This document shows positions 27,835 through 37,662 of a DNA stretch of 64,000 nt, piece after piece. A model generated the notes under the pieces. It was not told the DNA's origin, searched no databases, and was given only the letters and a program-made list of their open reading frames with translations. The translations under genes and the position numbers were made by a program. This DNA comes from Sulfuricurvum sp. (lineage in GTDB: Bacteria; Campylobacterota; Campylobacteria; Campylobacterales; Sulfurimonadaceae), in assembly GCF_028710345.1 (NCBI RefSeq), contig NZ_JAQTUH010000003.1, forward strand, positions 289,247-353,246, written 5' to 3'. The number at the start of each line of letters is the position of its first letter. The first letter of the stretch is position 1.

Positions 27835-28515
27835 TTAGATTAATGAATAACCTACTTTGGCAAGATTTTTTAGATTACTATCATCTCCCATCTTCTTTCT
27901 AAGGCGAAGAATTAAATTTTTGAGAGCCCCATCCGACATACACTCCTCTAAATCATACGAAAACATCTCATATTTAATCACTTGTGATCGATTGGACAAC
28001 AATAATTCTATGACATGTATCTCATTTTTAGTCAATATTGTCTTTGTCCCATCTGGATAGATAAATGCTTTAGCAAAAAAATCATACGATAGAGAGTCAT
28101 TTATTTTTGCCACCAGTAATCCTTGCGACTGCAATCTATCGACAGCACAATAAAGTACTTTTATCAAAGCATTAAACTCTATCGGTTTTTGGATGTATTC
28201 CACAAGATTTAGCTTGCATGCTTCGAGTAAGTCATCGGTTGCAAGAGAGCCAGAGACAATAACAATAGGGACTTTTTCATTAGTTTTGCGGATACTTTTA
28301 GCAACATCGATACCACTGACAGATCCCATATGGATGTCAAGGATGACAATATCGATAGGATTTTTTTCATAAATCTCAATCGCTTCAGCACCGTCACAAA
28401 CAGCAAAGACTTTTCCAACGATCAACTGCAATGTTTTCTCTGTAATCTCACGGAGCATTAGATCGTCTTCAGCATAAAGTACAGAAAGGTTTTTAAATTC
28501 GTTGTATTTTGCCAT
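27835..28515 (-). CDS. OmpR/PhoB-type response regulator
   Basis: 226 residues. The receiver domain (~1-125) has the acidic pair (YAEDD), the phosphoacceptor Asp in DIVILDIHMG, and Lys in QKPIEF. The C-terminal ~95 residues form a winged-helix DNA-binding domain (ILTKNEIHVIELLLSNRSQVI...ALKNLILRLRKKMGD...KVGYSLI) of the OmpR/PhoB type. It is the only DNA-binding regulator in the signalling block. It is the last gene of a five-gene operon and starts 7 bases after the REC-HD-GYP gene. Triple boxes upstream of the operon (36131-36158) suggest autoregulation. Confidence 0.92.
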   Translation of the reverse strand: MAKYNEFKNLSVLYAEDDLMLREITEKTLQLIVGKVFAVCDGAEAIEIYEKNPIDIVILDIHMGSVSGIDVAKSIRKTNEKVPIVIVSGSLATDDLLEACKLNLVEYIQKPIEFNALIKVLYCAVDRLQSQGLLVAKINDSLSYDFFAKAFIYPDGTKTILTKNEIHVIELLLSNRSQVIKYEMFSYDLEECMSDGALKNLILRLRKKMGDDSNLKNLAKVGYSLI

Positions 28516-28522
28516 ACTATCC

Positions 28523-29956
28523 TCAGTCCTTGAATTCAGCAGCTATTGATGTAAAAAGATCAAGATTATCGAGAAACATATCTACCAGATTAGGATCAAA
28601 ATGTTTACCCCTCTCTTGCGTTATAAATTCGATGATTTGCTCCATTGGCCACGCTTTTTTATAAATGCGTTCACAACTCAGGGCATCAAATACATCAGCA
28701 AGGGCGATTATCCGTCCATAAATATGAATTTCTTCTCCCGCAAGGGCATTTGGATACCCACTGCCATCCCATTTTTCATGATGCTCATGCGCGATGATGG
28801 CAGCAGCTTGTAAGAGTGGACGGTTAGAATTTTTAAGAATATCATATCCTAGCATACTGTGTGTTTTCATAATCTCATACTCGTCGTAGTCCAGCTTACC
28901 GGGTTTGAGTAAAATTGCATCCGGAATTCCGATTTTACCGATATCATGCATCGGTGCAGCAAAATACATTAACCGTATTTTTTCCTCATCCAATCCATAC
29001 AATTCCCCCAGTAATCTAGAATATTTAGCTACACGGCGTACATGATTTCCAGTCTCTTGAGACCGAGTTTCACCTACTTCTCCTAGCAATGAAAGCATCT
29101 CATGTTGTGTCTGCCATATCTCATTATTGATATCCGATAATTCAGTTATATCGTGACTGGTGCTGATAAAATCAATAATCTCTCCATATTCATCCAGTAT
29201 TGGTTTAATCGTTGTATCGGTAATATAGTAATCCCCATTTTTTTTCCTATTTTTTATGATCCCTTTCCACGTTCGCTTGTCCATAATCGTATTCCATAGA
29301 TTTTTATAAAATTCACGTGGCATCTCTTCATGACGAATAAGATTATGCCCTTTGGACATGATCTCATCGCACGAATAACCGCTAGCGTCACAGAAAGAGT
29401 CGTTTGCATAAAGAATTTTTCCATTTAAATCTGTTTTTGTCACAATCGTAGAGATATCGACGATCTCTTTGTATTGTTCTAATAAAGTGGTTTGATGAAG
29501 CACCTCTTGTTTAAGTTGCTCAGTCAGTTCCATCACTTTTCGCTCATTATAAATAGTAGAGACCAACTCAAACATAATCTTTATAAACTGCTCGGTTTGT
29601 ATGGGTTTTAGGAGAAACTGAGCCACACCGAGATTGATAAGCTCTAAAAGGAATCCGCTATCTTCACATGCGGATGTAACGATAAAACGTTGTTCAGCGT
29701 ATATCTCTTTGATACTTTTAATCATCATAACACCATTCATCTCAGGCATCAAAATATCGGTAATGACAATATCAAATCGATTGTTTTGATACAGACGTAA
29801 TCCTTCAAGACCATTAGTAGCTGTCTCTACGTCATTAAATATCGATTGGAGTAAGATTTTTGTATTTTCACGGATAAGCGACTCATCTTCTACATAAAGT
29901 ACACGCATCCCCACAGAATAAACAGTAAGAAGATTCACCGTTTCTTTCAAATTCAT
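28523..29956 (-). CDS. Response regulator with PAS and HD-GYP c-di-GMP phosphodiesterase
   Basis: 477 residues. Receiver domain at ~10-125 (DIVITDILMPEMNG). A PAS domain at ~165-275 carries the AerPAS-like motif RHEEMPREFYKNLW. A C-terminal HD-GYP domain (~290-465) has HDIGKIGIPDAILLKPGKL, HHEKWDGSGYP and ALADVFDAL, so the metal ligands and the GYP signature are intact. It should hydrolyse c-di-GMP under control of phosphorylation. Start and stop overlap by 4 bases with the MASE3 kinase, its probable phosphodonor. AAAGGA precedes the ATG. Confidence 0.94.
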   Translation of the reverse strand: MNLKETVNLLTVYSVGMRVLYVEDESLIRENTKILLQSIFNDVETATNGLEGLRLYQNNRFDIVITDILMPEMNGVMMIKSIKEIYAEQRFIVTSACEDSGFLLELINLGVAQFLLKPIQTEQFIKIMFELVSTIYNERKVMELTEQLKQEVLHQTTLLEQYKEIVDISTIVTKTDLNGKILYANDSFCDASGYSCDEIMSKGHNLIRHEEMPREFYKNLWNTIMDKRTWKGIIKNRKKNGDYYITDTTIKPILDEYGEIIDFISTSHDITELSDINNEIWQTQHEMLSLLGEVGETRSQETGNHVRRVAKYSRLLGELYGLDEEKIRLMYFAAPMHDIGKIGIPDAILLKPGKLDYDEYEIMKTHSMLGYDILKNSNRPLLQAAAIIAHEHHEKWDGSGYPNALAGEEIHIYGRIIALADVFDALSCERIYKKAWPMEQIIEFITQERGKHFDPNLVDMFLDNLDLFTSIAAEFKD

Positions 29957-32523
29957 AGTTGATCCTTTATGTAGGGTAGTTTAATAGTAAACGTTGTTAT
30001 TTGGGCATTGCTTATTGCCTCAATCACTCCATTGCAATGCTCTTGAATAATCATTTTGCTCATATAAAGCCCCAATCCTGTACCAATATTTTTCTCCTTA
30101 GTCGTAAAATTTGGAAGGAATATTTTTTCTATAATATCATCGGAAATTCCACCGGCATTATCCGAAATGGAGATAGAACAGTACGTTTCATCCGTATCAA
30201 CAATGATAGTTATCTTCTCATTTTTTGTCTGTTTTTCTTCAAATGCATCCAACGAATTTTTGAGCAAAGCAATCAGAACTTGAAGAATCTCATTTCGATA
30301 CGTTACCAAAAGAGGGTCATTGATAATTTGGATATCGGTTTCAATCGAATGATTTTTGAGAGTATGGTCAGTTAATCGGAACATTGTATGAATAAGGGTT
30401 GAAGGTCGAAAACGCTCCGTCGGTTTATCAACTCTGAAAAAATCACGGTACTCTGAAATCGTTTGGGACAAATAGATACTTTGTTCCTCTATGGTATTTA
30501 AATTATTAATAAATACCGTATCATCACCGGTTTCCTCCATAATCATTTTCACTTTCATATTCGACGTTATAGCATTGATAATTCCTAGAGGCTGACGCCA
30601 TTGATGAGCGATCATTGAAATCATCTCTCCCATTTGAGCTTGTTTGATGTGCATTCGAACCATTTTATCATTTTCAATTTGTTTAGTAATATCATCCATA
30701 ATCACTATGAATTTCTTCTGGTTTATATCTCCTAAAGGGGCAATAGCGATTTCAACTACTTTTTGAAGCTGTTTATTAGCTAGAGATAATGAACATATCA
30801 GCTTAGTATGAGTTTCACAATCTGTGTTCTCAAAATAGTCTTTAAACTCCTGATTAGTACACTTGATATCAAAATAGTGATTTTTCAAATCACTCCCTAT
30901 TAGACTCTCTTTGTCTATCTCCAAAAGAGTCCCTGCGCGTTCATTACAATCTATGATTTTTTCATTTTCGATAATAAAAATGGCTTTATTGACCGAGGAA
31001 AAAATAGTTTTATAAAATCTTTCATTCTCTTTAAGCTGTTGCTCTGTTTTACGAATTTCTGTAATATCACTATAGGTACCAACCACACCCACAATAGCAT
31101 CATTTTTTACTTCTCTCAATGGGACTTTTGAAGTTCTCAACCACTTTGTTTCCGGTTCTCCACTATCTTGTGGTTCTTCAAAATTGACCTTTGCGATACC
31201 GCTTTGAATGACTTCTTGATCATCATCTCGGTACAATTGAGCTTGATTGTGCCAAACTAATTCATCATCGCGCTTTCCAATAATTTCAGATGCATCTTGA
31301 AATCCTGCATCTTGCGCAAATAAATTATTACACCCCATATACACCGATTCCTTATCTTTCCAAAACAATCTCATCGGAATAGAATTAACAATCGTTTTTA
31401 ATAGTATCCCCTCTTTAATACTCTGTTTTTCTGCTTGACGCTGTGCCGTCATATCAATACAGATTTGAAGAATTCCACCAACTGTATCATTTGTTTTAAT
31501 CGGACTGATTGTGTATTGTTTGTATTTATTCTCAAATTCCAATTCTAACGTGCAATATTCCCCTTTATCTATTGCTTGACAAATTTTGCATTCAGATTTA
31601 GTAACTCCTGGTGGATGGAGAAGAGTATGATTGTCTTGTCCGATAAACTCATTGAAAGTATAACTGGCACATTGTGTTGTCGCACGGTTAATTTGACGTA
31701 TAGTCCCCTCATTATCGGTAACGACTACAGGAACCGGAATCGTATCATACGTACTTGACGCTTTTGCCATCAGAGTAAAAGGCTCTTTGAGTGCAGTGAC
31801 GATTACCCCCTTAAAAATCATCCAATAAGCAATAAATTTAAAAATATGCCCCAATAAATTCATAACACCGTATACATCTACATAAAGGGTAAAACACATC
31901 TCTGCAACAATCCCGATCAGCAATGATAAGCAAATCATTTGGTACATAAATGGGTGAAAAATTTCTCGTTTAGAACGATAAATCATTATAGCAATCAACG
32001 TAGCAAACATAATGGTATATTCGAGAGCGATTTTTGTTATCGATAACCCTTTTTCCGGAATATACATTGCCGGGAATAATCCCATAAACGCTCCTGTATA
32101 AGCACCGATTGCTGCAAAAGCGAATAGCCCGAATACCATCCGTGGCGAGATTGTATTAAAACGGACGAAAGGGGCAGCCAGAAGTGTTATAATCTGAAAT
32201 ATTCGGGCTAAAATCCATAAAGTCGTCGAAGGATTTTGAGAAATAGGATCCGAATAAAGATTCATCCCATAGTAACTAAGCATATGGAATAAATCCAATA
32301 TTGCTGTCCAGAAAAAACCGATTCCTAAAAAACGTAAAAACTTATTTTGGGTAAATTTGTACATATAATAGGTTATAAGCGATATAAGTATCCCGATAAT
32401 GACCGCAAATAATTCCACGAGAACATGAAAAAGAAGATACCCCTCACTCAATCGAATGGCTAATAGAACCATTACTAAAATAAACGGAGTGAGGGTTTCA
32501 AAAAAATCAAGTTTTTTAAACAT
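29953..32523 (-). CDS. MASE3-PAS sensor histidine kinase
   Basis: 856 residues. Residues ~8-245 contain seven or so hydrophobic helices with the MASE3 pattern (LFHVLVELFAVIIG, FWTAILDLFHMLSYYGM, STTLWILARIFQ). Three PAS domains follow (~260-620). HisKA has MISMIAHQWRQPLG and HATPase_c has DNAGGI and GTGLGLYMSK, so kinase activity is expected. The H-Q-W-R-Q-P variant is common in Campylobacterota. MASE3 is a membrane sensor of unknown ligand. It overlaps its upstream neighbour by 8 bases and its downstream neighbour by 4. Confidence 0.93.
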   Translation of the reverse strand: MFKKLDFFETLTPFILVMVLLAIRLSEGYLLFHVLVELFAVIIGILISLITYYMYKFTQNKFLRFLGIGFFWTAILDLFHMLSYYGMNLYSDPISQNPSTTLWILARIFQIITLLAAPFVRFNTISPRMVFGLFAFAAIGAYTGAFMGLFPAMYIPEKGLSITKIALEYTIMFATLIAIMIYRSKREIFHPFMYQMICLSLLIGIVAEMCFTLYVDVYGVMNLLGHIFKFIAYWMIFKGVIVTALKEPFTLMAKASSTYDTIPVPVVVTDNEGTIRQINRATTQCASYTFNEFIGQDNHTLLHPPGVTKSECKICQAIDKGEYCTLELEFENKYKQYTISPIKTNDTVGGILQICIDMTAQRQAEKQSIKEGILLKTIVNSIPMRLFWKDKESVYMGCNNLFAQDAGFQDASEIIGKRDDELVWHNQAQLYRDDDQEVIQSGIAKVNFEEPQDSGEPETKWLRTSKVPLREVKNDAIVGVVGTYSDITEIRKTEQQLKENERFYKTIFSSVNKAIFIIENEKIIDCNERAGTLLEIDKESLIGSDLKNHYFDIKCTNQEFKDYFENTDCETHTKLICSLSLANKQLQKVVEIAIAPLGDINQKKFIVIMDDITKQIENDKMVRMHIKQAQMGEMISMIAHQWRQPLGIINAITSNMKVKMIMEETGDDTVFINNLNTIEEQSIYLSQTISEYRDFFRVDKPTERFRPSTLIHTMFRLTDHTLKNHSIETDIQIINDPLLVTYRNEILQVLIALLKNSLDAFEEKQTKNEKITIIVDTDETYCSISISDNAGGISDDIIEKIFLPNFTTKEKNIGTGLGLYMSKMIIQEHCNGVIEAISNAQITTFTIKLPYIKDQL

Positions 32524-35029
32524 TTTTCACATCCTCATTGAGATAACTACTGTTGGGAAGTTTAATACTAAATGTTGTTTCCATCCCTTTACTCATCACT
32601 TGAAGCAAACCTTTGCAATGCTCTTCAATAATAACTTTACTCATATAAAGACCTAATCCTGTACCGTATTCTTTATTTTTGGTCGTAAAATAAGGGACAA
32701 ATATTTTTTTTATCGCTTCAGGAATAATTCCTCCTGCATTATCGCGAATAGCTACAGTAGAGTAATTTTCTTCTTGATCTATGGTAACTGTTATTTTTCC
32801 ATGCGTAATACCATTTTCTTCAAATGCATCAATCGAATTTTTGAGCAATGCGATTAAAACTTGCAACACTTCATTTCGATAAGAAACCAATCTTTGCTCA
32901 CGTAAGGATATTACTTCTGTTTCAATACCCTGATTTTTAAGAGTATGATCGATCAGATCTAAGGCATGTTTTATGAGCGTACTCAAACTAAACATCTCAT
33001 TGGGTTTATCCGGTCGAAAGAAATCCCGATAATCTGTAATGGTTTGGGAAAGATGGATACATTGTTGCTCAATCTTTTGGAGATTTTCCTGCTCTGGCGA
33101 ACCTTCATCTCCATTCATTAACCCTCTGAGTCTCATTTGTGCCGTCATTGCATTGATAATCGCCAAAGGTTGACGCCACTGATGAGCAATCATAGAGATC
33201 ATCTCACCCATCTGGGCTTGACGGGTTTGCATTTTGAATAATTTATCTTTTTCAATACGTTCGGTAATATCTTTTGCAAGCATGACTAGTTTATTTCGAT
33301 CATCGTGTCCAAATCCTGAAAGGATAATCTCAACAATTTTCACTTCATTGCTTTCAGAAGTCAAAGTGATAGAACACTCCATATTCGCAGAATTACGTAG
33401 ATATGCTTCATCAAGATAAAAAGCAAAACTATTCTCTCGACACTCTATATTAGTAGCAATATTAAAAATATTTTTCCCTACCAGATACTCTTTTGAGGTC
33501 TCAAAAAGAACTGCTGCTTGGTCGTTACAGTCGATGATAATATCATCCGATAAAATACAAACTGCTTCGTTGATCGACGTAAACATCGTTCGATAAAATT
33601 CTTCACTATCCCTCAGTACCCGCTCGATAATTTTACGCTCCACAATTACCCGTGCTGAAGCATAAACATATCGCAAGCCATCCAACTCAATACGGCATAC
33701 CGTGATCTCAACATCAAATACGATACCGTTTCTGTGTCGAAAGAGTGTTTCAAAAGTTATAGGTATAGTAGAGACATTATGCAATCTAAACTGCATCTCT
33801 TCATATGACGATTTAGCATCCCAATCGTATACACTTAATTCGGGTACATCATGTTTATCATATCCGAGCATCTGGAGAAATGACGGACTGCATTCAATCA
33901 GTTTTCCGTCAAGATCGAGAATGTGGATACCATCAACGGAAGATTCCAACATTCCTTGAAACCAAGAGCGACGTGATTCGAGTTCAACCGACTTTTGCTG
34001 GAGCATTCTTCGACTTCGCAACAGTTCTAAAATAATATAAAAGAGGATGAAATAGAGCCCCAATCCTATCATTGCAATCAATAATGGGACAAATGTATTG
34101 GTTGAACGGTCAAATTTTTCCGTACTGTAATAATACAAGTACCATGTTCGTCCACCAATATCAATAGTACGATGGGAAGTATGTACAGACCGATATCCTA
34201 TAGAGGCTTCTCTATAAAGAAGATTTTCATTGGTACGCTGCGGTCCGTCATATATCTCTATACGAATGGATTCTTGATGGTCCTTAACCGTATTCATCAA
34301 ATCATTCATTCGAAACGGGCTGTAAACAAATCCAATTAATGCGTGACGACGCTTTGTGAGTGTATCAATAGCCTCTCCCGTTTTATAAAACGGGAGATAC
34401 ATCAAATATCCTGCTTGGACTGCTTGATCTATCTCCTGTACCAATTTGACTTTACCCGAAATGGATACACTTCCTGTATCAATTGCCCTCTGCATCGCTT
34501 CGCGACGGACAGGCTCAGAGTACATATCGTATCCGATTGCAGCCTGATTACGTTTATCCATTGGTTCTAAATATAAAATAGAACTGTAAATATCTCGCAT
34601 CCCTGATGGTTTCAGTACAAATGACGGATATCCCTCATCTCGCATTCTTTTTTCTGTCGAAGCAACCTGATCGGGTGCAAGCATTATAGAATACCCGATC
34701 CCCTGCATACCAAAATAGTATTTTTGAATATCCAACGTTTCTACAAACTGATGCCACTCATTCCGCGAGACATAATCACTCCCCTGCATAAATCCAACAC
34801 CACTACGGAGGGCATTTTCATATTTATGGATTTGCGCGTCAGTAATATCGAGACTATCATTGACATAATTTTCAAAAAGATTTTGCGCACGCTTATAATA
34901 AAATCGATCAGTTGTATACCAAACGGCTATAACAACAACTACCGATAAGACAAACCCCATAAACGTAATCAATCGACTGTGTATAAAATCCGATGCAGAC
35001 AAAGTAACTAATTTACTATTTTTCAACAT
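32516..35029 (-). CDS. CHASE-PAS sensor histidine kinase
   Basis: 837 residues. A membrane helix near 17-38, a periplasmic CHASE domain (~75-265, with GMQGIGYSIML and AAIGYDMYSEPVRREAMQRAIDTG) and a second helix near 318-340 make a classical transmembrane sensor. Two PAS domains (~360-590) and a kinase core (MISMIAHQWRQPLA, DNAGGI, GTGLGLYMSK) follow. CHASE domains bind small extracellular ligands; which one cannot be told here. The closest relative in the window is the plus-strand kinase at 47247. It starts 7 bases after the REC protein gene. Confidence 0.94.
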   Translation of the reverse strand: MLKNSKLVTLSASDFIHSRLITFMGFVLSVVVVIAVWYTTDRFYYKRAQNLFENYVNDSLDITDAQIHKYENALRSGVGFMQGSDYVSRNEWHQFVETLDIQKYYFGMQGIGYSIMLAPDQVASTEKRMRDEGYPSFVLKPSGMRDIYSSILYLEPMDKRNQAAIGYDMYSEPVRREAMQRAIDTGSVSISGKVKLVQEIDQAVQAGYLMYLPFYKTGEAIDTLTKRRHALIGFVYSPFRMNDLMNTVKDHQESIRIEIYDGPQRTNENLLYREASIGYRSVHTSHRTIDIGGRTWYLYYYSTEKFDRSTNTFVPLLIAMIGLGLYFILFYIILELLRSRRMLQQKSVELESRRSWFQGMLESSVDGIHILDLDGKLIECSPSFLQMLGYDKHDVPELSVYDWDAKSSYEEMQFRLHNVSTIPITFETLFRHRNGIVFDVEITVCRIELDGLRYVYASARVIVERKIIERVLRDSEEFYRTMFTSINEAVCILSDDIIIDCNDQAAVLFETSKEYLVGKNIFNIATNIECRENSFAFYLDEAYLRNSANMECSITLTSESNEVKIVEIILSGFGHDDRNKLVMLAKDITERIEKDKLFKMQTRQAQMGEMISMIAHQWRQPLAIINAMTAQMRLRGLMNGDEGSPEQENLQKIEQQCIHLSQTITDYRDFFRPDKPNEMFSLSTLIKHALDLIDHTLKNQGIETEVISLREQRLVSYRNEVLQVLIALLKNSIDAFEENGITHGKITVTIDQEENYSTVAIRDNAGGIIPEAIKKIFVPYFTTKNKEYGTGLGLYMSKVIIEEHCKGLLQVMSKGMETTFSIKLPNSSYLNEDVKNV

Positions 35030-35036
35030 ACATATC

Positions 35037-36086
35037 TCAGAAAAATTCTATATCACCACACTCATCATCCTCTTGTGGATCGATAAGGGTTATGATCTGC
35101 TGAATACTCATGCTTGTAGGTTGATGAATATGGTGAATATTTTTCATTGCCATATTCTCTTTGGAAAAACGTTTGACATAAAGCTGTAAATCGATACAAA
35201 CGGCATCAAATAGTTTGAGAATATGATCGGATTTTGTGGCAAGTAAAACACTAAATTTATCATCTTTAGCAACTACGGCACTAAGCGCCTCGAAATTTTG
35301 TGCCAACGGATCCAAAAATGGGGTATAACGGTATAAAATCTGTGAAATCTTTGACATATAGCCATAAACAACTTTAATGTGTTCTATATCTTTATCAAAA
35401 ACATACTGTGAAAGATCATTTGGGAGGTCATTCAGGAGTTCAAGTAACTCTTCACTATCATCGTGTATAAATAAGACATTTTCTTCCCCTTCGTCCACAT
35501 CTTTGGAAAAATATTCTTGGAGCATTGCAGATTTTTCTTCAGTATGATTAAGAGAATACAATTGTTCTATCTGTTCATTTTTTATTGCAACAGTATGGTG
35601 ATGAGAGGTGAGTGCATGAACCATCTTTTTGAGTTTAAGTCTCTCTTGGCGTAATGTTTCAAAAAGTTCTAAGTTAATATTTTGAGTATCAGCATCACGA
35701 CTAACCGTATAGAGGACTCTTAACATCTCATCTAAATTGATCGGTTTTAAGATAAAACTGCTTACCCCTCTTCGGATGATTTGGAGGAGGAAATCAGACT
35801 CATCGTGTGCAGAGATAGCAATCACTTTTTGTTCAGGATTAATCTCTTGCATACGCCCGATCATCTCTATCCCATTCATTAATGGCATATTAATGTCGCT
35901 AATCACTATATCGTAACGTTCATGATTGTATTTTTCCAACCCCTCTTGTCCATTAGAGGCTAAATCAACACTGGCAAAAAAAGGTTGAAACAATGCTGCC
36001 GTCTCTTTTCGCAACACATCATTATCTTCAACATACAATACTTTCAAATTTTTAGAAAATTTTTGAACATCTTTGACACTAATCAT
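35037..36086 (-). CDS. Response regulator with an unidentified C-terminal domain
   Basis: 349 residues. The receiver domain (~10-130) is complete (YVEDND, DIVISDINMPLMNG, SAHDES, LKPINL). A coiled-coil linker (~140-185) leads to a ~160-residue acidic, mostly helical C-terminal region that I do not recognise. It has no DNA-binding, GGDEF, EAL or HD motif. It is the first gene of the five-gene operon and could act by protein-protein contact. The ATG at 36086 has GAGG at good spacing. The upstream triple boxes overlap the end of cheB. Confidence 0.85.
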   Translation of the reverse strand: MISVKDVQKFSKNLKVLYVEDNDVLRKETAALFQPFFASVDLASNGQEGLEKYNHERYDIVISDINMPLMNGIEMIGRMQEINPEQKVIAISAHDESDFLLQIIRRGVSSFILKPINLDEMLRVLYTVSRDADTQNINLELFETLRQERLKLKKMVHALTSHHHTVAIKNEQIEQLYSLNHTEEKSAMLQEYFSKDVDEGEENVLFIHDDSEELLELLNDLPNDLSQYVFDKDIEHIKVVYGYMSKISQILYRYTPFLDPLAQNFEALSAVVAKDDKFSVLLATKSDHILKLFDAVCIDLQLYVKRFSKENMAMKNIHHIHQPTSMSIQQIITLIDPQEDDECGDIEFF

Positions 36087-36130
36087 TTTTATACCTCGTA
36101 TAATCTATACTAAAAATATAACGATATAAA

Positions 36131-36158
36131 GTCATAAAACAATCACAAAGAATCATAA
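36131..36158 (-). promoter_or_regulatory. Three TTRTGAT boxes upstream of the REC/OmpR-regulator operon
   Basis: Read on the minus strand: TTATGAT (36158-36152), TTGTGAT (36148-36142), TTATGAC (36137-36131), with start-to-start spacing of 10 and 11 bases, immediately upstream of AT-rich -10-like DNA. The site overlaps the cheB stop. It matches sites at 45607-45634 and 45699-45727. Confidence 0.55.
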
Positions 36159-37175
36159 CAAATCGAGAATACCTTGGGAAATTTTCTCTAATGGAAGCTG
36201 TCTCTCAACGCCTCCTAGCTCATACGCCACTTTAGGCATACCGTAGACAATACATGATGCTTCATCTTGTCCCAGTGTTCTTGCTCCTGCATTACGCATG
36301 GAGAGGAGTCCCCGTGCACCATCGCCTCCCATACCGGTGAGGATCACACCTATCGCATTGGCACCGACAACTTTAGAAACAGAGTTAAATAACACATCCA
36401 CCGATGGTCTATGACCGGAAATCTTATCACCGCTTCCGATTTCGACATAGTACCGGGCACCTGAGCGACGCACGACCATATGATAATCTCCCGGAGCGAT
36501 CAACACAACTCCCGGTGTAATAGAATCCCCATTTCGAGCTTCTCGTACTTCCATCGCACATAGACCGTTCAATCGCTCGGCAAACGGACCCGTAAAGTTC
36601 GCTGGCATATGCTGAACGATAACGGTTCCCGGAGAATTTCTAGGTAATCCCATTAATACATCTTTGATCGCTTCAGTCCCACCAGTCGATGCTCCGATAG
36701 CTAAAATTTTATTGGTTGTCTCAGCTAATGAGGTAGTATTCGCTTGCTGAGGATTACTCATAATACGTTTTTGTACCCGTACTTTTGAAGCGATTTTAAT
36801 TTTAGAGAGAAGTTCATCACGCATCTCATCTTTACCATCATATATGTGTGAATGGGGTTTGGCCACAAAATCAACTGCCCCCGCTTCGAGTGCTTCGAGG
36901 GTTGTCTTCGCCCCATTTTGAGTCAGGGATGAGACCATAATAACAGGCAGCGGCATATAGTGCATAAGCCGCTTTAGAAAAGTGATCCCATCCATCCTCG
37001 GCATCTCGACATCCAAACACACTACATCAGGACGCAGTTCAACGATTTTATCCCGTGCTACATACGCATCAGATGCCGTTGCGACAACTTCAATCATCGG
37101 ATCAGATTCCAAAATCTCTTTTAAAACTGCCCTAGCGGTTGCACTGTCATCAACAATCAATACACGAATTGCCAT
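36153..37175 (-). CDS. cheB: Chemotaxis protein-glutamate methylesterase/deamidase
   Basis: 340 residues. Receiver domain with Asp10 and phosphoacceptor Asp55 (CLDVEMPRMDG), then the methylesterase domain with catalytic triad Ser163 (GASTGG), His189 (VQHMP) and Asp285 (GMGGDGA). It removes methyl groups from MCP glutamates during adaptation. The start at 37175 has GGAGG 8 bases upstream; the in-frame ATG at 37190 lies on top of that ribosome-binding site and is unlikely. It is the last gene of the ten-gene chemotaxis operon, directly after cheD. Confidence 0.98.
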   Translation of the reverse strand: MAIRVLIVDDSATARAVLKEILESDPMIEVVATASDAYVARDKIVELRPDVVCLDVEMPRMDGITFLKRLMHYMPLPVIMVSSLTQNGAKTTLEALEAGAVDFVAKPHSHIYDGKDEMRDELLSKIKIASKVRVQKRIMSNPQQANTTSLAETTNKILAIGASTGGTEAIKDVLMGLPRNSPGTVIVQHMPANFTGPFAERLNGLCAMEVREARNGDSITPGVVLIAPGDYHMVVRRSGARYYVEIGSGDKISGHRPSVDVLFNSVSKVVGANAIGVILTGMGGDGARGLLSMRNAGARTLGQDEASCIVYGMPKVAYELGGVERQLPLEKISQGILDLL

Positions 37176-37176
37176 C

Positions 37177-37662
37177 TTATTGCCCTCCACTTAGTATGTC
37201 GCTGCGTTGTGCATATTTTAAAAGCACTTTTCCTTGTTCTAAATTAAACTGTATTTTTCGTCCATTTTGACCACCGATATCTTCGGCGACTATAGTGATT
37301 TTATACTCTTTGAGAATTTCTTTGGCAACTAATATGTTTTTTTGTCCAATCATCATTGTATCCGAGCCCCCCATATTCATCGATGCACCCCCAAAGATTT
37401 TGGCTTGCAATGTTTTTGAGCTTGACCCTTTGGAAATCATATTTTCGATCAATTTAGGGATAGCAATATTCCCAAATTTTGGTGATTGTAATCCATTTCC
37501 ATTCCAAAACGGCAATAGATAATGGTTCATTCCCCCTATTCCCAGTGTACTATCATATAAACAGACGGAAACACATGAGCCTAAAACCGTCGAAATAGCA
37601 TGAGGTGCCGTGTCCACGTGTATTTGCCCCACATGGATGAACGTCGAGCTTCCCTGTATCAT
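37177..37662 (-). CDS. cheD: Chemoreceptor glutamine deamidase CheD
   Basis: 161 residues. The CheD signature is TVLGSCVSVCLYD with catalytic Cys30, followed by GGMNHYLLP with His47. CheD deamidates specific Gln residues of chemoreceptors and in some bacteria binds CheC/CheX to raise phosphatase activity. That second role fits the CheX-like protein at 10138-11532. It overlaps the preceding gene by 1 base (TAATG) and cheB starts right after its stop. Confidence 0.96.
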   Translation of the reverse strand: MIQGSSTFIHVGQIHVDTAPHAISTVLGSCVSVCLYDSTLGIGGMNHYLLPFWNGNGLQSPKFGNIAIPKLIENMISKGSSSKTLQAKIFGGASMNMGGSDTMMIGQKNILVAKEILKEYKITIVAEDIGGQNGRKIQFNLEQGKVLLKYAQRSDILSGGQ

